Origin: Mesonia oceanica
Lineage (GTDB): Bacteria > Bacteroidota > Bacteroidia > Flavobacteriales > Flavobacteriaceae
Direction of reading: 5' to 3'
Assembly (NCBI RefSeq): GCF_902499555.1
Contig: NZ_CABVMM010000012.1
Location: 1-64,000, forward strand
Length of the DNA stretch: 64,000 nucleotides
In this document: in pieces, positions 52,552-62,701 of the stretch
How the letters are laid out: every line of letters starts with the position of its first letter
How positions within the stretch are numbered: the stretch's first letter is position 1
Made by a program: the position numbers and the translations under genes
Notes under the pieces: model-generated
Told to the model about the DNA's origin: nothing
The model's input: the letters and a program-made list of their open reading frames with translations, nothing else
Databases searched by the model: none

Positions 52552-54225
52552 CTATTTCTTATTTTTTGAATATCGCTGAAATAATCTCTGTCTTTCTTCA
52601 GGGGATAATTTCCAATATTCAATTAGAGGATTTTTTTTCACCTTTTCATTATATTCTTCGATAAACTTTTGGTTTAAGCTATCGTTGTCTTCATACTTTA
52701 CGCGTAATTCTTCGAGCTTTTTATGAAGTTCTTTTTGAACTTCTGCATATTCAGAATCACCATAAACATTATTCATCTCACTAGGATCTTTCTCCAGATC
52801 ATACAGTTCCCAAACATCCATATCATAATAAAAATGAATTAATTTGTACTTATCTGTAGTAATTCCATAATGACGTCTTACATCGTGTTCAGAAGGATGC
52901 TCGTAATAGTGATAATAATGTGCATCTCTCCAGTCTTCAGGAGTATTCCCTTCTAAAACAGGTACTAAACTTCTTCCTTGCATATCATCAGGAATATTTG
53001 TTTCCGCTAAATCCAGAAAAGTTTCGGCAAAATCAAGATTCGAAACCAGATCGTTATTTTCTGTTCCTGCTTTTATTACTCCAGGCCATTTAACCAATAA
53101 TGGAGTTCTTAATGATTCTTTATACATCCATCGTTTATCAAACCAGCCATGTTCTCCTAGATAAAATCCTTGATCTGAAGTGTAAATCACAATCGTATTT
53201 TCATCTAAACCAGCTTCTTTTAAGTAATCTAAAACATGACCAACACTTTTATCTACACCGGCTACAGATGCTAAGTAATCTCGCATATAACGCTGATATT
53301 TATATCGGGTGAGCTCATCTCCTTTAAGGTTTGCTTTCTTAAACTCTTCGTTAATAGGACCATATATTGAATCCCACATTTTTTGCTGAGCTTTGTTAAA
53401 ACCAGCTTGTGGCTTATCGGTTATTTTAATATCCTGCCCCATTTTCATCGCATCAGCGATAGACATATAATTTAAAGATGCTACTTTTCTATTGCCTGAG
53501 TAATCATCAAACAAGGTTTCCGGCTCAGGAATTTCTACACCTTCGTACATCCCCAATTCTTCTGGACCAGGTTGCCAAGGTCTGTGCGGAGATTTATGCC
53601 CCAAGAACAGCATAAAAGGTTGGTCATCCAATTTTACGGAATCTATCCAGCTAATAGCTTTTTCAGTGATAATATCTGTAGCATAGCCTTCTAATTGGTA
53701 TTGCCCTTCTTTATTTACAAAAAGGGGATTATAGTAAGAACCTTGCCCGGGTAAAATATCGATATAATCAAAACCTTTGGTTGGGGTTTTACCTAAATGT
53801 AGTTTACCTAAAACCCCAGTTTTATAGCCAGCTTCCTGCAACAACTCTCCAAAAGTTTGTTGAGTAAAGTCAAATTTACTACCTATCGTATTATCCACAA
53901 ACCCATTTTCGTGACCGTATTTTCCAGTCATTATAGTGGCTCTTGAAGGTCCGCAAATGGAATTTGTGACCAAGGCGTGATTAAACAACATCCCATCATC
54001 AGCTATTCTATCGATATTAGGTGTGGGTGCTACTTCTGCCAATCTTCCGCCATATGCACTAATGGCCTGATAAGCGTGATCATCACTAATAATGAAGACA
54101 ATATTGGGTCTTTTTTTTGTTTCTTTTTGTTGAATTTCCTGCTGACTTTCTTCTTTGTTCTCTTTACAAGAAGCAACCGCTAGAAAAATTGCAATTACAT
54201 AAAAAACATTTTTTATGAGTTTCAT
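52552..54225 (-). CDS. Lipoprotein sulfatase (formylglycine-dependent, S1 family)
   Basis: The protein has 557 residues with a lipobox Cys20 (AVASCKEN). The sulfatase core has metal ligands Asp48/Asp49 in FIISDDHAY, the formylglycine motif CGPSR with Cys91, TGVLGKLHLG, HKSPHRPWQP and YTSDQGFYLGEHGWFDKRWMY (key DQGFYLGEHG). It removes sulfate esters from a polysaccharide or oligosaccharide, probably in the periplasm or at the surface. The maturase that makes formylglycine is not in the window. It is last in the operon TonB barrel-GH3-esterase-GH3-sulfatase. Confidence 0.95.
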   Translation of the reverse strand: MKLIKNVFYVIAIFLAVASCKENKEESQQEIQQKETKKRPNIVFIISDDHAYQAISAYGGRLAEVAPTPNIDRIADDGMLFNHALVTNSICGPSRATIMTGKYGHENGFVDNTIGSKFDFTQQTFGELLQEAGYKTGVLGKLHLGKTPTKGFDYIDILPGQGSYYNPLFVNKEGQYQLEGYATDIITEKAISWIDSVKLDDQPFMLFLGHKSPHRPWQPGPEELGMYEGVEIPEPETLFDDYSGNRKVASLNYMSIADAMKMGQDIKITDKPQAGFNKAQQKMWDSIYGPINEEFKKANLKGDELTRYKYQRYMRDYLASVAGVDKSVGHVLDYLKEAGLDENTIVIYTSDQGFYLGEHGWFDKRWMYKESLRTPLLVKWPGVIKAGTENNDLVSNLDFAETFLDLAETNIPDDMQGRSLVPVLEGNTPEDWRDAHYYHYYEHPSEHDVRRHYGITTDKYKLIHFYYDMDVWELYDLEKDPSEMNNVYGDSEYAEVQKELHKKLEELRVKYEDNDSLNQKFIEEYNEKVKKNPLIEYWKLSPEERQRLFQRYSKNKK

Positions 54226-54255
54226 AAATAATTTTATTTAAATGAATAACTTATC

Positions 54256-56604
54256 TTAATTCTTCAGAGTTTCCATATCTACATCAAGATCAAAAGTGTT
54301 ATTTACTTTCTCTACGGTGATGTCGTTAGCTAAATTGAAATTTTCAGCAGTTTTAATGTCTAAAGAAGAGGCACCAATTTTTACGGTATAGGTTCCTTTT
54401 TCAGCAATCCAGGCACTTTTAGCATCTACAAAAGAAGCTAAATCTTTTGCCTTTAAAGTGAATGTTAACTTCTGAGATTTTCCGGGTTGGAGCAATTTAG
54501 TTTTTCCAAAAGCTCGTAATTCTTCTGAAGGTTTATCAAGCATTTTTGAAGGCGCAGAAACATATACCTGAACTACTTCTTTCCCGGCAACATTTCCCGT
54601 ATTGGTAACTTTTACTGAAACTTTGATCTCATCTTTAAAATTGTTACTGCTGAATGCTATATCTGAATACTCGAACGTGGTATACGACTCACCAAAACCA
54701 AATTCATAAGAGGGTTTTACATTAAAAGTATTGAAATAACGATAGCCTACGTAAATACCTTCTTTGTAAAACACCTCTTTAGGATCGTTAGCAGGAACTC
54801 CTGGGAAGTTAGCTGCAGAAGGCTCGTTGTTATAATCCATTGGAAAAGTCATTGTTAATTTTCCGGAAGGATTTTTAACTCCAGAAATTACATCGGCAAC
54901 AGAATTTCCTCCTTCTTGCCCAGGTTGCCAAGCTAATAAAACGGCATCAACTTTATCTTTCCAGCTGGCGGTTTCAATAACGCCACCAATATTTAAAATC
55001 ACAATCACTTTTTTACCTTCAGCATGAAAGGCATCACTAACGGTATTGATCATTTTTATTTCATCCTGACCTAAATAGAAATCATTGTTTATTTTTCTAT
55101 CGTGTTGTTCACCGGCATTTCTACCTATGGTAATTACGGCAACTTCAGAAGATGCTGCTTTTTCAGTTACCATTTCTTTTGCCAGCGGCATCTCTGGAAT
55201 ACGTTGTACAGCGGCCAATAAACCTTCTGCTGCACGACGTTTCATTTCCTTTTCGGTAGCTGCCTTTACAAAAGGAACGTAGGTTTTTTCTAAATCCTGA
55301 TCGATGCTATACCCAGCATTTTTTAATCCTTCCAATAACGAAACGGTATAGGCTTCATTTACATCACCACTTCCTGTTCCTCCGGCAATAAAATCATAAG
55401 AAGTATTTCCAAAAAGAGCAACGGTACCTGATTTATTGGTATAAGGCAAAGTTTTTTCTTCATTTTTCAACAACACCATTCCTTCAGTAGCGGCATTACG
55501 CGTTACTTCAGCGTGTGCTTTTAAGTCTGGATTATCGCTATACTTATAGTTTTCTACCGTTGGCGTTTTTAAAATATAATTTAAAATATGACGCAGGTTT
55601 CTATCTATAGCCGCCTCATCTACCTTACCTTCTTTAATAGCTTTTAGTAAAGCCTCTTTTTGGGCTTTTGTTCCCGGCATCAATAAATCGTTACCGGCTT
55701 CCATTTGCGCTATAACATCACTTACACTACCTTTCTCATTAATAGCAGCGAAACCCGGATACCCGCCAAACCAATCGGTCATCACCATTCCTTTATAGCC
55801 CCACTCATCTCTTAACACCTTGATTAACAAATCTTCATTAGCGGAAGCATACGTCCCTTCAATTTTATTATAAGCAGTCATCACTGTCCACGGATTGGCT
55901 TCTTTTATGGCAATTTCGAAACCACGTAAGTAAATTTCCCGCATCGCACGCTCGCTAATATGGGCGTTAACCGATAAACGATTAGTTTCTTGATTATTTG
56001 CTGCAAAATGTTTTACGGAAGTACCTACATCGTGTGACTGGATTCCTTTGATATAAGCAGAAGCTATTTTACCGGAAACTAGAGGATCTTCAGAATAATA
56101 TTCAAAGTTTCTTCCGTTTAATGGATTTCTATGAATGTTTAACGCAGGAGCCAATAATACATCTACACCATACTCTTTTACTTCTTCTCCCATCGCTTTT
56201 CCCACTTCTTCAATTAAATCGGTATTCCAAGAAGAGGCTAACGCAGTTCCTACAGGAAATGCAGTGGCATAATAGGTATTAGGATTGTTTTGTCTTTTTG
56301 GCTGAATTCTTAGTCCGGCAGGACCATCCGCAAAAACGGTCTTAGGAATCCCTAAACGCTTCACTTCTTCATTTCCTCCGGCTTGCCCTAAAACACGTAC
56401 ATCAGGCTCTCCCTCTAAAGGGACCAAACCTGCATAGCCAGGCATCCCGGGCCCCACTAATAATTCTACCTTTTCTTCCGGCGTCATTGCCTGGATTACT
56501 TCGTCTACAGAAGCTTTTCCTAACTGAGGCGCTTTTTGAGCATTTGCCAGCTGTAAAGAGCCTAATACTACAAAAGCTAAAAGCTTTAGTTTGTTCATTT
56601 TCAT
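54256..56604 (-). CDS. Glycoside hydrolase family 3 (beta-glucosidase-like) with C-terminal Fn3-like domain
   Basis: The protein has 782 residues with a signal peptide (1-22). The (beta/alpha)8 domain has FADGPAGLRI, GRNFEYYSEDP, SVKHFAANNQETNR and the nucleophile Asp277 in MVMTDWFGG. The alpha/beta sandwich carries the candidate acid/base region IGRNAGEQHDR, and the Fn3-like domain closes the protein (VSVKVTNTGNVAGKEVVQVYV). It releases beta-linked glucose or a similar sugar from oligosaccharides in the periplasm. It lies 30 bp before the sulfatase and 6 bp after the esterase. Confidence 0.95.
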   Translation of the reverse strand: MKMNKLKLLAFVVLGSLQLANAQKAPQLGKASVDEVIQAMTPEEKVELLVGPGMPGYAGLVPLEGEPDVRVLGQAGGNEEVKRLGIPKTVFADGPAGLRIQPKRQNNPNTYYATAFPVGTALASSWNTDLIEEVGKAMGEEVKEYGVDVLLAPALNIHRNPLNGRNFEYYSEDPLVSGKIASAYIKGIQSHDVGTSVKHFAANNQETNRLSVNAHISERAMREIYLRGFEIAIKEANPWTVMTAYNKIEGTYASANEDLLIKVLRDEWGYKGMVMTDWFGGYPGFAAINEKGSVSDVIAQMEAGNDLLMPGTKAQKEALLKAIKEGKVDEAAIDRNLRHILNYILKTPTVENYKYSDNPDLKAHAEVTRNAATEGMVLLKNEEKTLPYTNKSGTVALFGNTSYDFIAGGTGSGDVNEAYTVSLLEGLKNAGYSIDQDLEKTYVPFVKAATEKEMKRRAAEGLLAAVQRIPEMPLAKEMVTEKAASSEVAVITIGRNAGEQHDRKINNDFYLGQDEIKMINTVSDAFHAEGKKVIVILNIGGVIETASWKDKVDAVLLAWQPGQEGGNSVADVISGVKNPSGKLTMTFPMDYNNEPSAANFPGVPANDPKEVFYKEGIYVGYRYFNTFNVKPSYEFGFGESYTTFEYSDIAFSSNNFKDEIKVSVKVTNTGNVAGKEVVQVYVSAPSKMLDKPSEELRAFGKTKLLQPGKSQKLTFTLKAKDLASFVDAKSAWIAEKGTYTVKIGASSLDIKTAENFNLANDITVEKVNNTFDLDVDMETLKN

Positions 56605-56610
56605 ATACTA

Positions 56611-57492
56611 TTATTTATTGAGGTATTTATATTGAGTTAACCAGTCTTCATATCGCTTATACCAAGTATCTACCGGTAAATTTTGAGTTCCCATTCCATA
56701 CCCGTGACCACCTTTGGCATACATATGCAATTCTACCGGATATCCGGCTGCTAGCCATTTATTATAAAGAGCAATACTTTTTGGAGCTAGTTTTAACTGA
56801 TCGTCGCTGGCGGCAGCAATAAATAATGGAATTTCTTTGGGAATATCCTGAGCCATTAAATCGTCGCTAGGTCCTCCATAAAGTGAAGCTGCGAAATTAG
56901 GAAGTGTTGCTTTACTTGTACTTCTAAGCACACTTTCTAAAGCTACAGTAGCTCCGGCAGAAAATCCAATCACTCCCACCTTGTTTTTAGCGATATTAAA
57001 TTGAGCTGCATTATCTCTTACATATTTTAAAGCAGCTTGCATATCTTGCCCAGCCAATTTTTTGATTTTAACTCTTTTCGCATCAAAATCAGCGCGATCT
57101 TTTAAACTTTCCATTAATTCTTTTGCAGGAGAATCTGTTTTAGAATGCACTAAACGATATTTTAACACAAACGCAATTACCCCTTTAGAAGCTAATTCTT
57201 TAGCTAAATCGATGCCTTCCCGATTGATTGATAAGGTTTGAAAACCTCCGCCAGGAGCGATTATAATTGCTGTTCCGTTTGGAGTTTCCGGTTTAAAAAC
57301 CAATAACGAAGGATCGGTCACATTATACACCACTTCAGTTTTAAATAAATCGGAAAATTTTTGTGCTTCTTCCCAATTCCAATCTTCAGAACCGGGCGCT
57401 TTTCCGTCGTAAAGTTTGATCACCTCATCTTGGGCAGATAACTGAAAAACAGCCATAAACAATCCCAAGAAAGCTATAATTTTAGTTTTCAT
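56611..57492 (-). CDS. Secreted alpha/beta hydrolase (acetyl-xylan-esterase-like)
   Basis: The protein has 293 residues with a signal peptide (1-20). The oxyanion loop is PGGGFQ (80-85), the nucleophile is Ser178 in GFSAGA, the acid is Asp230 or Asp231 in AASDDQLK, and His263 is in GGHGYGMG. This is the layout of endo-1,4-xylanase B/BD-FAE-type carbohydrate esterases. Between two GH3 genes it probably removes acetyl or feruloyl groups from the same glycan. It starts 2 bp after the upstream GH3 gene. Confidence 0.9.
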   Translation of the reverse strand: MKTKIIAFLGLFMAVFQLSAQDEVIKLYDGKAPGSEDWNWEEAQKFSDLFKTEVVYNVTDPSLLVFKPETPNGTAIIIAPGGGFQTLSINREGIDLAKELASKGVIAFVLKYRLVHSKTDSPAKELMESLKDRADFDAKRVKIKKLAGQDMQAALKYVRDNAAQFNIAKNKVGVIGFSAGATVALESVLRSTSKATLPNFAASLYGGPSDDLMAQDIPKEIPLFIAAASDDQLKLAPKSIALYNKWLAAGYPVELHMYAKGGHGYGMGTQNLPVDTWYKRYEDWLTQYKYLNK

Positions 57493-57494
57493 TT

Positions 57495-59810
57495 TTATTG
57501 TTTTTTAAATTTTAAAGTTCTTTTATCTTTAATCACGCCATTCCAGTCTAAACCGAAACCGAAATCATATGTATTGCCTTCTGAATCTTGATACGGAATC
57601 ATATCGAAAGGCACATCTTCTTGTTGCGCTTCTACCGTTTCCATATTGGCTGGCATTTGTAAAGGCAATAATCCTGAAGGTTCTTGTTTTCCCGAAACAA
57701 TATCCATTACTGCCTGGGTTGAAATCCCAAAGTTGAGAACAATTCCTTGTACTTGAGATTCAAATTCACTAAAAATCATCGGTTTATTTGCTGTTACCGA
57801 AACAATAACCGGTTTATCGCCCATCAACATTTTGGTATCTTCAATGGTTCTTAAATCCATTATATTTGAAGAGGTTGACGATTTTCCTTTATAGGAACGA
57901 TTGGTGATTTCTGGATCTACCACAGGATCTCCGGCAGCAATACTTTTTTCTCTGGCGGTTGTTGCGGTATAGGTTTCATATTGAAGAGAAATAGGCACAT
58001 AACCATTACCGCCTTCTTTACGATCTACTTCGCTATAACCGGCTTCTTTAGTTTGTGGATTTCTCACAAAAACCAGTGCAAAATCGGCCTCTTTTGGATT
58101 ATCTGTGATCTTGTAATACTTTTTGATCAATTCTAAATCTACCGGATAATCAAATGTTGCCGGAGTAGGAATACCCCACCAATCGGTTAAAATCGGCGTA
58201 TAAATTTTAGGGATGTAAACGGTTTTCTTTTCTTTAATCGGCAATACCTGATCTTTATTTTTTAGCATTACGACAGATTTCACCTGCGCTTCGTAGCCAG
58301 CCTGCATAAATTCTGCATTACCAACAATTCCTTTGGTTTCTTGGATATTTAAATATGGATTTTCAAATAATCCGGTTCTAAAGATATTCTTCAGCAAACG
58401 TACCGCAGAACGTTCAAAGCGCTTACGCATATAGTCTTCTCCAAATTCTTTAACGCCCATTTGGTAAGCTTCTAAAACCGGACCTTTTTCGTTATTTCCA
58501 CCAAATTGGTCTACTCCTGCTTTTAGTACTTTATAATGACGTTCAGCCACACTAAGTGCTTCAGTTCCCCAAGGTTTTCCGGCAAAAGTTCCCGGAGTTT
58601 TTCCTTCATCGGCAGTGATTAGCCAATCGGTACATACCACACCGTCGTAACCGTATTTGTCGCGAAGCAGTTCTGTAATCATATATTTACTAAAACCATT
58701 CCCTACATTCTCGTTATAAATATCATCCCGATTAAAACTAATCGTATAATAAGGCATAACGGCAGCTGCTTTTTGAGTACCTCCATCCAATTTAAAAGCA
58801 CCTTCTGTAAAAGGTTTTAAATGGTCTTTAAAATTATCTCCCGGATAAACTGCAAATTTTCCCATCGCCCAGTGAGCATCACGGCCTCCTTCTTCCGGAC
58901 CACCACCCGGCCAGTGCTTTACCATTGCATTTACACTTTCGTATCCCCAACCACTGTTGATTTCAGTATTTTTACCTGAAGTCTGAAATCCTTCAACATA
59001 GGCTTTCCCCATCGCTTTTACCAGTTCTGGCGATTCGCTAAATACATAAGCAATACGGTACCAGCGTGGCTCGGTTCCTAAATCTATTTGCGGAGAAAGT
59101 GCGGTAGTAATCCCTAAAGCACGATATTCTTTAGCGGCTATCTCTCCAAATTGTCTTACCAACTCTGGATCAAAGGTCGCTCCCATGGCTAAGCCATCAG
59201 GCCACAGGGAGATCGTTCCCCCTGCTCCGGCATTAAATTCTGAAGTAACTGTAGCTGTATTTCGTGGATCTGAACTATTATTGGCGGGAATTCCCAAACC
59301 TAAGCTCTCTACATAGGCCTGCACATTATTATTCCATTCAGCGGCAACTTCCGGCGATTTTACAGCAGTAAGTAAAACGTGTCGTAAATTATCATCTTTT
59401 AAAAATTGCTTTTGCTGATCTGAAATTGCTGAAGCTTTCGCTCCGCTTTCAGAAAAAGGCTTTCCGTTATAGGTTCCTGCACCAAAACCAACTTCGCGGG
59501 CAGGAATGGATTGATGTTTACTGTATAGCATTAAACCGGCAATTTGTTCAACAGACATTTTAGACGCCAGATCTTTAGCACGCTTTTCTACGGGAAGCCG
59601 CCAATCTTCATAAGAATCTAATTCTCCATTCTTATTTAAATCTTTAAAAGATTCGCCATTGTCTTTAATGATTTTAACTCCAGAATTTTTACTGTAGCCT
59701 AAAACGGTTCCTGATTTACTGGTGAGGGTTTTTATATCCTTAGCTTCTTGTGAAAATCCTATTTGGATCCCTAAAGCTAAACTTAGGAATAAACAAGTTT
59801 TTGTTTTCAT
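57495..59810 (-). CDS. Glycoside hydrolase family 3, second type
   Basis: The protein has 771 residues with a signal peptide (1-20). It has an EF-hand-like loop DLNKNGELDSYED (57-69) just before the catalytic barrel. The barrel shows MVKHWPGGGPEEGGRDAHW (296-314) and nucleophile Asp395 in VVCTDWLIT. The C-terminal sandwich contains IVSVTANKPMIFSEFE and QGIVLNFGISTQAV, and there is no Fn3-like domain. It belongs to a GH3 branch distinct from the gene at 54256, so the two enzymes probably cut different linkages of one substrate. Confidence 0.94.
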   Translation of the reverse strand: MKTKTCLFLSLALGIQIGFSQEAKDIKTLTSKSGTVLGYSKNSGVKIIKDNGESFKDLNKNGELDSYEDWRLPVEKRAKDLASKMSVEQIAGLMLYSKHQSIPAREVGFGAGTYNGKPFSESGAKASAISDQQKQFLKDDNLRHVLLTAVKSPEVAAEWNNNVQAYVESLGLGIPANNSSDPRNTATVTSEFNAGAGGTISLWPDGLAMGATFDPELVRQFGEIAAKEYRALGITTALSPQIDLGTEPRWYRIAYVFSESPELVKAMGKAYVEGFQTSGKNTEINSGWGYESVNAMVKHWPGGGPEEGGRDAHWAMGKFAVYPGDNFKDHLKPFTEGAFKLDGGTQKAAAVMPYYTISFNRDDIYNENVGNGFSKYMITELLRDKYGYDGVVCTDWLITADEGKTPGTFAGKPWGTEALSVAERHYKVLKAGVDQFGGNNEKGPVLEAYQMGVKEFGEDYMRKRFERSAVRLLKNIFRTGLFENPYLNIQETKGIVGNAEFMQAGYEAQVKSVVMLKNKDQVLPIKEKKTVYIPKIYTPILTDWWGIPTPATFDYPVDLELIKKYYKITDNPKEADFALVFVRNPQTKEAGYSEVDRKEGGNGYVPISLQYETYTATTAREKSIAAGDPVVDPEITNRSYKGKSSTSSNIMDLRTIEDTKMLMGDKPVIVSVTANKPMIFSEFESQVQGIVLNFGISTQAVMDIVSGKQEPSGLLPLQMPANMETVEAQQEDVPFDMIPYQDSEGNTYDFGFGLDWNGVIKDKRTLKFKKQ

Positions 59811-59829
59811 AATGCTATGATTTTATAAT

Positions 59830-59863
59830 CACCAAAAGCATCCAGGTTTGGATGCTTTTGGTG
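59830..59863 (-). promoter_or_regulatory. Intra-operon stem-loop between receptor and GH3 genes
   Basis: A perfect 15-bp stem CACCAAAAGCATCCA / TGGATGCTTTTGGTG with loop GGTT is not followed by a T tract in the direction of transcription. It lies 11 bases after the receptor stop and 20 before the GH3 start. It may set the stability or relative level of the two mRNA parts. Confidence 0.7.
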
Positions 59864-59873
59864 GTATTGATTT

Positions 59874-62126
59874 TTAAAATTTAAAGCCTACAGAAAGTTG
59901 CGCGGTAAACGGACGGATGTACGAAGCAGTTAACAATCTTCCATAATACGGTTCCGGATCTTCAATTAATTCAGCTCCATTAATGGTTCCTTTGGCACCC
60001 ACTTGATTTAAGAAGTTTACTAACGTAAGACCAAAATTTAAATGATCGTTGAATTTATAATTTACACCTCCAAAATTCTCCCATCTGGGCGCGAAAGTCA
60101 ATGCATTATTTATATTAGCATATTGTTCGCTGAAGTATCTAAAGCTTGCCCAAACTTTCCAATCTTTATAGGTATAACTTGGATCTAATTCTATTAAAAC
60201 TTTAGAAATTTGTAATACGGTTTTATCACTAAAATCGTAGTTGTTTCCAAAAGCAGAAAAATTAAAGTCTTTATATTTTGGATCTTGTACAGTTAATAGT
60301 CCGTGAAAACTGAAACCTTTAAATGGAGTTAATACGACATCTGTAGTCCATCCTAATGTTTCGATATCATAATACGTGGTGGTTTGTTGTTGCTGGGTAT
60401 CATCCTGAGGGTTTACTAGATTGAAACGCTTTAGATAATTGTTTTTAGTTAAGTAGGTAACCTGCGATACCAAGCTAATCCAATCTCCATTATAAAATAT
60501 ACCGGCAGCACCTAGTGGACTTTTGCTAGTAGTAGTATTTGGACTCAAAGCAGCAGAATATCTTTCTAACCTACCATTTTCCTCGGTATATTGAAAGTTG
60601 GCCAATACACCAAATTTATTGGTTAAGTTATAGGAAGCATTGACCTTTCCAGCTATATTGAACCAGTTTTTATTAATAGGTGTTTTTTCTGCATCCTGAA
60701 TAGTAAAATCGATACCTCTCTGTTGTAAGGAGTATTCTCCATCAATATGATGATGTCTAAAGAATATTCCGTAATTTAATTTAAATCGGTCACTTACCTG
60801 CCAATCGTCGCTAGCATAAACCGCTAATTTGTTTTCTATACCCGTGTGAAATTCTGCACCACCATTATAGCCATAAAACCCATATTCATCTGTATTGGGA
60901 CCGATTAATCGTTGTGGCTGATTCTCTACTGTTTGAAAGAAAAGAGAACGATTAGACAAATAATTATCTATATCATAATATTGCTCCAAAATACCGAGTG
61001 TTACATGGTGATCTTCTATTTTTTTATTGATGGAGAATCTTCCCATAATGGCAGTTGTAGATATTTCCGGGCTATTCATTCCTAATTGCGTACCTACAGC
61101 TCCTGTATAGGCTTCTCCGGTACTGGCAATAGTATATCCATCCTCCGCATTGGCATTAAGAATACTTAGTGGAATAATATTCAATAAGGAAGCTTTCGCT
61201 AAATGTAAACGTGTAGAATATTTAAAATTCCAGCCATTGTCCATAAGGTAATTACCAAAGATGTCTACATTATGAGAGGTGTTGGTATTGTCATTACCAT
61301 CCATTGATGCCCAATAATAATCACCCCCATCAATATCTTTAAAACGTACTTTACCATCTCTTACAATATAGGAATCGCGACCAATTCTAAAATCATCTAT
61401 TTCGTTGGCTTCGCCATCGGGTCCATATTCTATTACTGCATAGTTGGTGGTAGTGTAAGAATCTGCATATTTATAAGAAATATTAAATTCTCCCTTACCA
61501 TCTTTAAAACGTTTGGTGATGCCCGCTCTAAAAATTTTGGTTTGGTCGGCATAATTGTTATAACCTAAATCATAGGTACTTGGATCGAAGTTTACAAATG
61601 CCCCTAAGGTATACGACCAGCCATTATCAGAAATAGGCCCTGATACATTTACATCACCTTGAAACCAACCAAAGTGACTTCCTGATAATTTCCCTTTTAA
61701 TTGAAATTTTTCAGTACCGGTTTGTGTATAGGAATTAACGGCAAAACCTAAATCACCCATCGTACTGGCTAATTCATCCATTTTTAAAAGTCCGGTTCTT
61801 TGAAGACTTACACTCTGTCTCCAAGTTTTGTTAGGTAATTCTGGCCAAAAAAGATAAACTACAGGTAAATCGTTTTCGAGAATGGTGATACCTCCCACAC
61901 TACCCGGTAAACCTATGTTTACATCTCTGGGACCCGAATTACTGGACGCGTTTAACATTACGTTTCTATCGCTTCCTTTTTTATCCCCTTTTAATTCTTG
62001 TTCTAAAGTAATAGAATCTTGTACCGGTAGTTTTTGCTCTTGATCTTTTTGCGCATTTACATGCTGTGCTGCAAAAAGAGAAATTCCTACGAACATTAAC
62101 CGAAATGCATTTTTTGTAAATTTCAT
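59874..62126 (-). CDS. TonB-dependent receptor-like outer-membrane barrel of the carbohydrate operon
   Basis: The protein has about 750 residues from the ATG at 62126 (MKFTKNAFRLMFVGISLFAA signal peptide). Earlier in-frame starts at 62144 and 62183 would place extra residues before the signal and are less likely. The N-terminal part has a shortened plug-like region (NIGLPGSVGGITILENDLPVVY and SVSLQRTGLLKMDELASTMG). Many amphipathic strands follow, with a typical terminal strand RPFTAQLSVGFKF. No carboxypeptidase-regulatory domain and no SusD partner are present. It heads the operon and probably imports an oligosaccharide. Confidence 0.88.
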   Translation of the reverse strand: MKFTKNAFRLMFVGISLFAAQHVNAQKDQEQKLPVQDSITLEQELKGDKKGSDRNVMLNASSNSGPRDVNIGLPGSVGGITILENDLPVVYLFWPELPNKTWRQSVSLQRTGLLKMDELASTMGDLGFAVNSYTQTGTEKFQLKGKLSGSHFGWFQGDVNVSGPISDNGWSYTLGAFVNFDPSTYDLGYNNYADQTKIFRAGITKRFKDGKGEFNISYKYADSYTTTNYAVIEYGPDGEANEIDDFRIGRDSYIVRDGKVRFKDIDGGDYYWASMDGNDNTNTSHNVDIFGNYLMDNGWNFKYSTRLHLAKASLLNIIPLSILNANAEDGYTIASTGEAYTGAVGTQLGMNSPEISTTAIMGRFSINKKIEDHHVTLGILEQYYDIDNYLSNRSLFFQTVENQPQRLIGPNTDEYGFYGYNGGAEFHTGIENKLAVYASDDWQVSDRFKLNYGIFFRHHHIDGEYSLQQRGIDFTIQDAEKTPINKNWFNIAGKVNASYNLTNKFGVLANFQYTEENGRLERYSAALSPNTTTSKSPLGAAGIFYNGDWISLVSQVTYLTKNNYLKRFNLVNPQDDTQQQQTTTYYDIETLGWTTDVVLTPFKGFSFHGLLTVQDPKYKDFNFSAFGNNYDFSDKTVLQISKVLIELDPSYTYKDWKVWASFRYFSEQYANINNALTFAPRWENFGGVNYKFNDHLNFGLTLVNFLNQVGAKGTINGAELIEDPEPYYGRLLTASYIRPFTAQLSVGFKF

Positions 62127-62183
62127 AATACTGTATTGCTTCATTTCGAAACTTTTAGTTTTAAATTCAAAAAATACCTGCAT

Positions 62184-62701
62184 TTAATACAGGCTTATCA
62201 TTAATAATTTATATGCTAGTAAAATTTATTCGTCAAAAAATTGAAAAAATAGCTACTTAATATTACATCGTTTTCGTAAACAATTTTACTTAATGCTTCA
62301 ATTGAGTACAATGTTAAATAATATATTTAATGTTTCAAAATGAAACATAGTAAAATTCATGAAAAAACTTTAGAAATTTGCTTATATGACAATATAAATT
62401 TGATTTTTTACGGAGTTAATAATATTTGGTCATCTCTAGCAAATTCTACTTTTTCAATCTCAACACCACCACTTCGATTGAAGACCTAGCAGGACTAGAA
62501 TCTAAATTTTGGTTCTCCATAAAAACTCATTTTTTTTCAAAAAAAATACTCGAACTGAAGAATTTTAATTTATTTAAGCGCTACAGGTATTTTAATATTT
62601 TCTTGTTTTTATCATTTTCATTAGACATTATTATATTTTACAACAAATTTTATTTTGAATTAGTTGTAAACTACCCTTATTTTTGAAACTAAATAAATGC
62701 T
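62184..62701. other. Divergent control region of the carbohydrate locus
   Basis: These 518 bases separate the receptor gene and the Nudix regulator. They are very AT-rich. Two adjacent palindromes at 62314-62330 and 62330-62348 are the only clear signals. I found no credible gene. Confidence 0.6.
62314..62348. promoter_or_regulatory. Adjacent palindromes, candidate NrtR-type operators
   Basis: TTAAATA-ATA-TATTTAA (62314-62330) abuts ATGTTTCA-AAA-TGAAACAT (62330-62348). Both are perfect dyads with 3-base centres. They lie between the divergent receptor operon and the Nudix-winged-helix gene, where an NrtR-type regulator would be expected to bind. Confidence 0.45.

Noticed and set aside
62426..62686. 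86-codon ORF before the Nudix regulator
   Set aside because: It needs a TTG start without a ribosome-binding site, has highly biased Phe/Tyr/Lys/Ile composition typical of translated AT-rich spacer, and overlaps no recognisable family.
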